The notes below the pieces were generated by a model, which did no database searches, had not been told where the DNA came from, and worked only from the letters and a program-made list of their open reading frames with translations. A stretch of 64,000 nucleotides of DNA, taken from NCBI GenBank assembly GCA_050697555.1, contig JBOHAD010000002.1, forward strand, positions 1-64,000, written 5' to 3'. This document shows positions 59,806 to 64,000 of the stretch, piece after piece. Every line of letters begins with the position of its first letter. Positions within the stretch are counted from its first letter, which is position 1. Both the position numbers and the translations under genes were made by a program. The DNA is from DASQWP01 sp050697555 (GTDB taxonomy: Bacteria; Actinomycetota; Thermoleophilia; Gaiellales; Gaiellaceae).

Positions 59806-60312
59806 ATGCTGCGTCTCGGAGCCCTCGCCGTCGCACTCGCCGCGCTCGCCGCGTGCGGCGGGAACAGCTCGGGCGGCGCCGACGCGGCTGGTAGCGCGGC
59901 AACCAGCTCCCCAGCAGCCTCGACCGTCGCGCTCGAGGGCGAGACGCTCGACGGCGACCGCCTCTCACTTGCCGACCTCCGCGGGAAGCCGGTCTTCGTC
60001 AACGTCTGGGCCTCCTGGTGACCCATCTGCAACGGCGAGGCGGTCGCCTACGCGCGCTTTGCGGAGAGCCACCCGGAGTACGGGTTCGTCGGCCTGAATA
60101 TCTCCGACGACCGAGACGACGCCAAGGGATTCCTGCACAAGTACGGCTGGACGTGGCCCTCGCTCGCCGACCCGGGCGCCGAGCTCGCCGGCTCCCTCGG
60201 ACTCTACGGACACCCCGCCGTCGCCGTCCTCGACGAGCGCGGCGCCGTAATCGCCCGCCACATCGGCGGCGGTGACGCCACAATCTGGGAGGCGCTCGCA
60301 GACGAGCTCTAG
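59806..60312 (+). CDS. TlpA-like thioredoxin lipoprotein, candidate selenoprotein (TGA at codon 72)
   Basis: A 168-residue exported protein if the TGA at 60019 is read through. The N-terminus is a lipoprotein signal (LRLGALAVALAALAACGGNS). The thioredoxin motif reads VFVNVWASW-TGA-PICNGEAV, so the first catalytic Cys of CxxC is replaced by TGA while the second is kept. The frame continues without a break for 96 codons to TAG 60310, including cis-Pro GHPAVAVLDERGA. A hairpin with a GG-starting loop begins 12 bases after the TGA. The paralog at 55465-56070 has Cys at this point. GTG 59797 is an alternative start. Likely a selenocysteine-containing UxxC reductase (inference). Confidence 0.78.
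60034..60048 (+). promoter_or_regulatory. SECIS-like hairpin after the TlpA TGA
   Basis: GGCGA-GGCGG-TCGCC: 5 base pairs with a 5-base loop starting GG. The loop begins 17 bases after the TGA. Shorter than the hairpin in the CcdA gene but at nearly the same distance. Confidence 0.5.
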
Positions 60313-60375
60313 GTGAATCGCTTCGGCTGGGCGCGCATCGGACCCAGGTACCCACAACCGATAGGGGGATTCGCG

Positions 60376-60890
60376 ATGCTACGTCGCCGCACAGTCTCGT
60401 GGGTGTTCGTCCCTATGGCGGTTGTCCTTGCGCTCGCGGGAACAGCAAGTACTGGCAGCAGCTGACGAGCCTGATGGAGCCGGTCGACTTGCCGTCGATG
60501 ACCGACCACCGAGCCTACATGCTCCCGAGCGGCCATCTGCTCGCCCTCCACTTCGACGACATGGAGCTAGCCCAGGCGAAGAACCTGAACTGGGTCGCCC
60601 TCGGCGTGCCCGGCACGTTCTGCAAGAACGACCAGCAGCGCGTCGAGAACGAGTACGGCTCCGGTTTCACCCACTTCCACGACCTCGAGGCCGACACGCA
60701 CGGCGGCAAGCCGGGCGCGAAGGGCGTCTGGTTCGTCCACGTCGGTGTGCGCGACTTCGAGTCGCCGATGTCCACCGGCCCGGTGACCGGCGGGGAGGTC
60801 GACGACGGCTTCATGCCGACCCCGCCCCCGAGCTGCGCGGAGCGCGAAGCGAGCAGGGAGCAGGTGCGTGACTTCGGGTACAGGCCGCCC
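60376..60890 (+). pseudogene. exported protein of unknown function, frameshifted
   Basis: The ATG at 60376 begins a signal peptide (VFVPMAVVLALAG). One frame shift near 60440 moves to a frame with NSKYWQQLTSLMEPVDLPSM and later HFHDLEADTHGGKPGAKGVW and WFVHVGVRDFESPMSTG, which looks like a genuine secreted domain. The same frame runs on into the HAD gene without a stop. Either a damaged gene or assembly error. Confidence 0.6.
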
Positions 60891-61567
60891 ATGACGAGAG
60901 CGGTCGCGTTCGATGCGATGGGAACCCTCTTTGAACTGTCGCCTCTGCGCGACCGCCTCCGCGGCATCGGGGCGCCCGAGCAGACCCTGGAGGCGTGGTT
61001 CGGGAGGCTCCTCCACTCGGCGGCCTCCCTCACACTCGCCGGAGACTTCCGCGCCTTCGCGGACCTCGCCGAGACAGCCCTGCAAACCACGCTGGCGCAA
61101 CAGGGTCGGGACCAGAGCCTAGCGGGGGACGTGCTCGAGGGCTTCGCTGAGCTCCCGCCGTACGAGGACGCGGAAGAGGCGCTCGCAAAGGCGCGCGAGG
61201 CGGGACTCACTGTCGCGCTGCTCACGAACGGAGGCGAGCCGAACACGAGAAAGCTCTCGATACAGCCGCCCTCGACCGGTACGTGGACGCAGCGATCAGC
61301 GTCGACGAGGTTCGGAAATACAAGCCGGCGCCGGAGCCGTACCTGCATGCAGTCAACCGCCTCGGCGTCGAGCCAGGCGACGTCTGCTTGGTCGCCGCGC
61401 ACGGTTGGGACGTGCTCGGCGCGCGAAACGCGGGCCTACAGGCCGTGTGGGTCGATCGGCTCGAGCGGCGCTGGCCGTTCCCGCTCCCCGAACCTGCGCG
61501 AGCGCCCGGCCTCGTCGAGGCGGTCGCGCTGGTGCTGCAAGGAAATGCAACCGGCTCGCGTCCATGA
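60891..61567 (+). pseudogene. HAD family hydrolase (haloacid dehalogenase type II-like), frameshifted
   Basis: The N-terminal half has the nucleophile motif VAFDAMGTLFEL and the later TVALLTNGGE; a one-base change near 61258 moves the frame to KYKPAPEPYLHAV (catalytic Lys) and VAAHGWDVLGARNAGLQAVW, motif IV. All four HAD motifs exist across the two frames, so the gene is intact apart from the shift. It would hydrolyse a phosphate or C-halogen bond. Confidence 0.75.
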
Positions 61568-61868
61568 CTTGAATGCGGACGGCGCTGCGGAGCCGCCGGC
61601 GACGCTTGGCCCTGCTCCGAACTGAAGGGTCCCAGTCACCGCGGCCACCGGCTAACACTCTCGCGGCGCTCTCCCCAACGGCAAGGAAGGGGCCCAGAGG
61701 CGGATTTCGGCGATCGTCCTGCGACGGACAAGCTTCAGGGCCTGGTCGGTCCAATGCCGACGACGTAGGCCGGCGTGACCATGACCACGGCGACCTTCTC
61801 GACGTCGTACGCGTCCATACTTCATTCTCTATAGCGGCCTCGAATGGACCGCGGTAACCTCGGGCTTC
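61568..61868. other. intergenic stretch
   Basis: About 0.3 kb. A 27-codon minus-strand frame (61735-61818, VEKVAVVMVTPAYVVGIGPT) is protein-like but too short to call. Nothing else is seen. Confidence 0.4.
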
Positions 61869-62816
61869 GTGGACGAGGCGTCGATCGGGATCCTCTACGA
61901 GCACCCGCTCTGGTTCCGGCCGCTGTTTGCGGAGCTCGACCGGCGCGGAGTGCCGTACGAGCGGCTGCACGCCAATGAGCTCACGTTCGATCCGGGCGAG
62001 CGCGAGAGCCCGTACTCCGTCCTGCTCAACCGAATGAGCCCATCGGCATGGACGCGCGGGCACGCCCAGGCGATCTTCCACAGCCTCCATTTCCTCGCCT
62101 ACCTCGACGAAATCGGTACCGATGTGATCAACGGCCACCACGCCTTCCAGGTGGAGATCTCGAAGGCTCGCCAGTGCGCGCTGTTCGCGCGCGTCGGCGT
62201 GCGTTACCCGGCGGCGCGGGCGGTCAACGACGTTAGGCAGCTCGAAGCTGCGGCAGAGGGGCTGCGCTTCCCCGTGCTGGTAAAGCCGAACGTGGGCGGA
62301 AGCGGCGCCGGCATCCGCTCCTTCGCGACCCCAAGCGAACTCCGCGAAGCCGTTACGGAGGTGAGCCTCGGGCTCGGCGTGGACGGCACCGGCCTCGTGC
62401 AGGAGCAGCTGCCCGCCGCGGACGAGTCGGTCGTTCGGGTCGAGATCCTGAGCGGCGAGTTCCTCTACGCGATCCGTCTCCGGCTGCTCCCAGGCAGCTT
62501 CAACCTCTGCCCGGCCGACTATTGCGAGTTGCCGGGGATCACGGACGGCGTCTCCGGTCGCGGGCTGCCGATCGAACACTACTCCCCGCCGAGCGAGCTG
62601 ATCGAGGACGCGAAGCGGATCGTGGCCGCGGCCGGGATGGAGGTCGGCGGGGTCGAGTACCTCGTGAACGAGCGGGACGGCCTGCCCTACTTCTACGACG
62701 TCAACGCGCTCTCGAACTTCGTCGCGAACGCGCCCGACGTGATCGGTTTCGACCCGTTCGTCGACCTCGTCGACTTCCTGCTCGGCCGGGCCCGCGGACT
62801 CGTCGCGATCCGGTAG
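61869..62816 (+). CDS. ATP-grasp protein, RimK-like
   Basis: A 315-residue ATP-grasp enzyme. The N-terminal domain (ILYEHPLWFRPLFAELDRRG) precedes the ATP-grasp core: FPVLVKPNVGGSGAGIRSFA (ATP-binding Lys and Gly loop), GLVQEQLPAADESVVRVEIL, and the metal-binding YFYDVNALSNFV. It would form a peptide-like or amide bond; the substrates are unknown. GTG 61869 start. Confidence 0.85.
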   Translation: MDEASIGILYEHPLWFRPLFAELDRRGVPYERLHANELTFDPGERESPYSVLLNRMSPSAWTRGHAQAIFHSLHFLAYLDEIGTDVINGHHAFQVEISKARQCALFARVGVRYPAARAVNDVRQLEAAAEGLRFPVLVKPNVGGSGAGIRSFATPSELREAVTEVSLGLGVDGTGLVQEQLPAADESVVRVEILSGEFLYAIRLRLLPGSFNLCPADYCELPGITDGVSGRGLPIEHYSPPSELIEDAKRIVAAAGMEVGGVEYLVNERDGLPYFYDVNALSNFVANAPDVIGFDPFVDLVDFLLGRARGLVAIR

Positions 62817-62824
62817 TAGCGCTG

Positions 62825-63193
62825 CTAGAGGGAGTCGAGCGCGGCGACCGCGTGCTCGAGGTCGGGGCAGATGCGAACGGCGACGTAAACCGTCCAGGGG
62901 TGCGGAGGTGCGCCGCCGGTGTACGCGACGACCGGTTTGCCCGCCGCGTGCGCGTACCAGGCCTCCATCGCCGTTCCCTCGTCGGCGTGGGTGAACGCGG
63001 CAAGCACGGCGTCGCAGCTGTCGATGTCGGCGAGATCGCCCTCGACGATCTCGCGCTCGTGCCCCTCAGTGCGGCTGCGGAAGTCGCGCCGCATCGGGTC
63101 GACTGCTTCCCATCCTCGCTGCTCCACGAGGGTGGCCGCCCGACGGCGATACTCATCCGCGCAGGGCGGGCCAGCGAGGTAGAGGCGCTTCAC
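62825..63193 (-). CDS. nucleoside 2-deoxyribosyltransferase-like protein
   Basis: A 122-residue protein with the family layout: KRLYLAGPPCADEYRRRAAT at the N-terminus, EIVEGDLADIDSCDAVLAAF and DEGTAMEAWYAHAAGKPVVA, where D-E-G-T-A-x-E carries the catalytic Glu. It would cleave or transfer a deoxynucleoside base, or act on a nucleotide. It is convergent with the ATP-grasp gene. Confidence 0.82.
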   Translation of the reverse strand: MKRLYLAGPPCADEYRRRAATLVEQRGWEAVDPMRRDFRSRTEGHEREIVEGDLADIDSCDAVLAAFTHADEGTAMEAWYAHAAGKPVVAYTGGAPPHPWTVYVAVRICPDLEHAVAALDSL

Positions 63194-63225
63194 GTCTTGA
63201 AGCTTGAAGCGCCTAGAGTACGCGC

Positions 63226-63609
63226 GTGACCGACGTTCGCTCCACTGAGGAGTTCGTCGCGCTCGGACATGCCGGCTCCGAACACTACGCCGGATTGGAG
63301 ACGTTCGAAAATCCGGGCGTTACGCGCGTCGAGATGACGAGCGACGAGCTGACCGCGGTCTGCCCGATCACGAGACAGCCGGACATGTACGTCGCAACAA
63401 TCGAGTACAGCCCACAAGCGCTCTGCCTCGAATCGAAGTCGCTCAAGCTGTACCTCGCCCGGTACCGAAACGAGGGCGCGTTCTGCGAAGCCCTGGCCGT
63501 GCGGATCCGTGGCGACATCGCGGAAGCGCTCGAGCTCGAGACGAGCGAAGTCAGGGTGACGTTGAGGCAGAAGGCGCGCGGCGGCATCACGGTCACGGCA
63601 ACCGCCTGA
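63226..63609 (+). CDS. queF: NADPH-dependent 7-cyano-7-deazaguanine reductase
   Basis: A 127-residue enzyme that reduces preQ0 to preQ1 in queuosine synthesis (EC 1.7.1.13). The catalytic Cys lies in TAVCPITRQPDMYVATIEYS, followed by LESKSLKLYLARYRNEGAFC with the QueF motif ESKSLK. The length fits the short, unimodular type. GTG start. No other queuosine gene is in the window. Confidence 0.93.
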   Translation: MTDVRSTEEFVALGHAGSEHYAGLETFENPGVTRVEMTSDELTAVCPITRQPDMYVATIEYSPQALCLESKSLKLYLARYRNEGAFCEALAVRIRGDIAEALELETSEVRVTLRQKARGGITVTATA

Positions 63610-63659
63610 CCTCGGCGGAGGGAAAGGCAGGGGCGACCTCGGGCCGCGCGCCCATTCGC

Positions 63660-64000
63660 CTAACTCGAGGCGATCTGCCCGCGGATTTGGCCGGCGCCAT
63701 TCTTCGGCGTGTGGCTATTCACGTAGGTGCCGCCGCCGAGGATCTTCTTCATCACGGCTGCGGACGCGCCTTCGAGCGCGCGCTGCTCCCACGTGACCTA
63801 GTTGAGGTCGCGGGTGTTGACGACGAGCACGATCAGGCGCGGGTCGCCCCAGCGCTGCCAGTACTTGGCGATCGTGATCAGTTCGTTCGGCCCGTTCATC
63901 TGCATCGCGCCGTCGCCGATGAGCGCGATTGCGACCCGGTCGGGACGGGCGAACTGGCTGCGATCGCGTAGGGGACGCCAGGACCCATCGTCGCGAGCGT
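63660..64000 (-). pseudogene. C-terminal end of a thiamine-diphosphate enzyme (partial, with in-frame stop)
   Basis: The gene enters from the right edge. The TPP-binding motif is clear (IALIGDGAMQMNGPNELITI, then AKYWQRWGDPRLIVLVVN). After RDLN an in-frame TAG (63800-63798) replaces the Gln usual in NQVTWEQR; the frame then continues VTWEQRALEG and ends at a second TAG (63662-63660). This fits pyruvate oxidase/acetolactate-synthase-like enzymes with a nonsense change near the C-terminus. Confidence 0.65.

Noticed and set aside
63798..63800. TAG read as pyrrolysine
   Set aside because: The position is normally Gln, one base away, and no sign of pyrrolysine use exists elsewhere in the window; a nonsense change or error is simpler.
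1..64000. CRISPR arrays, rRNA genes, replication origins, integrase genes
   Set aside because: Looked for on both strands and not seen; no regularly spaced repeats and no recombinase motifs.

Overview
The window is very GC-rich, uses GTG and TTG starts freely, and is packed with short overlaps of the ATGA and GTGA type. Protein types (a DUF6197-like protein, a BTAD-AAA-TPR regulator, AI-2E permease, CxC small proteins, a Trypco1-like protein, QueF) suggest a high-GC actinobacterium, most likely of the Thermoleophilia (Gaiellales/Solirubrobacterales) side. This is inference from gene content; there is no rRNA in the window.

Layout. 0.56-10.6 kb: one plus-strand operon with a sugar/nucleoside-type ABC importer (binding protein, double ATPase, permease) followed by hydantoinase A, hydantoinase B, a second hydantoinase-A-like protein and a DUF917 protein. 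It ends at a 3' fragment of tRNA-Gly, so it may be an inserted catabolic island. 10.65-15.1 kb: lysA and small housekeeping-type genes. 15.2-33.3 kb: an accessory stretch marked by three collinear copies of the tRNA-Arg(TCT) 3' end; only the copy at 33.2 kb is an intact tRNA. It carries an RTX-polysaccharide deacetylase, a BTAD-type regulator with candidate SARP-like operators, a HEAT-solenoid protein with a HEPN-like tail, a Phd antitoxin next to a PD-(D/E)XK nuclease-like gene, a beta-helix secreted protein and several broken genes. 33.3-40.7 kb: tRNA-His, a site-2 protease, a broken L,D-transpeptidase, a LuxR regulator, SOD, an AlkZ-like glycosylase and others.

40.76-46.09 kb: a compact three-gene island between 46-bp imperfect direct repeats made from the 3' half of a tRNA-Arg(TCG). 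It encodes a Trypco1-like protein, a trypsin-like protease fused to a CHAT-like domain that has lost its catalytic pair, and a large TPR protein. It looks like a conflict or defence module.

46.4-60.3 kb: a thiol-disulfide region with two CcdA-type transporters, a CxxxxC flavin disulfide reductase, a Tes-like radical SAM enzyme, a methyltransferase, two TlpA/ResA-like proteins, a small thioredoxin-like protein and a MauE-like protein. Two of these genes have an in-frame TGA exactly where a catalytic cysteine is expected (CcdA-like at 46749, TlpA-like at 60019). Each TGA is followed at the right distance by a hairpin with a G-starting loop. They are strong candidate selenoproteins and, with the trypsin island, the most interesting content here.

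60.3-64 kb: two frameshifted genes, an ATP-grasp protein, a deoxyribosyltransferase-like protein, queF and the C-terminal end of a thiamine-diphosphate enzyme. Several genes in the window carry single-base frameshifts, so either decay or residual assembly errors are present; this limits confidence in exact gene ends.
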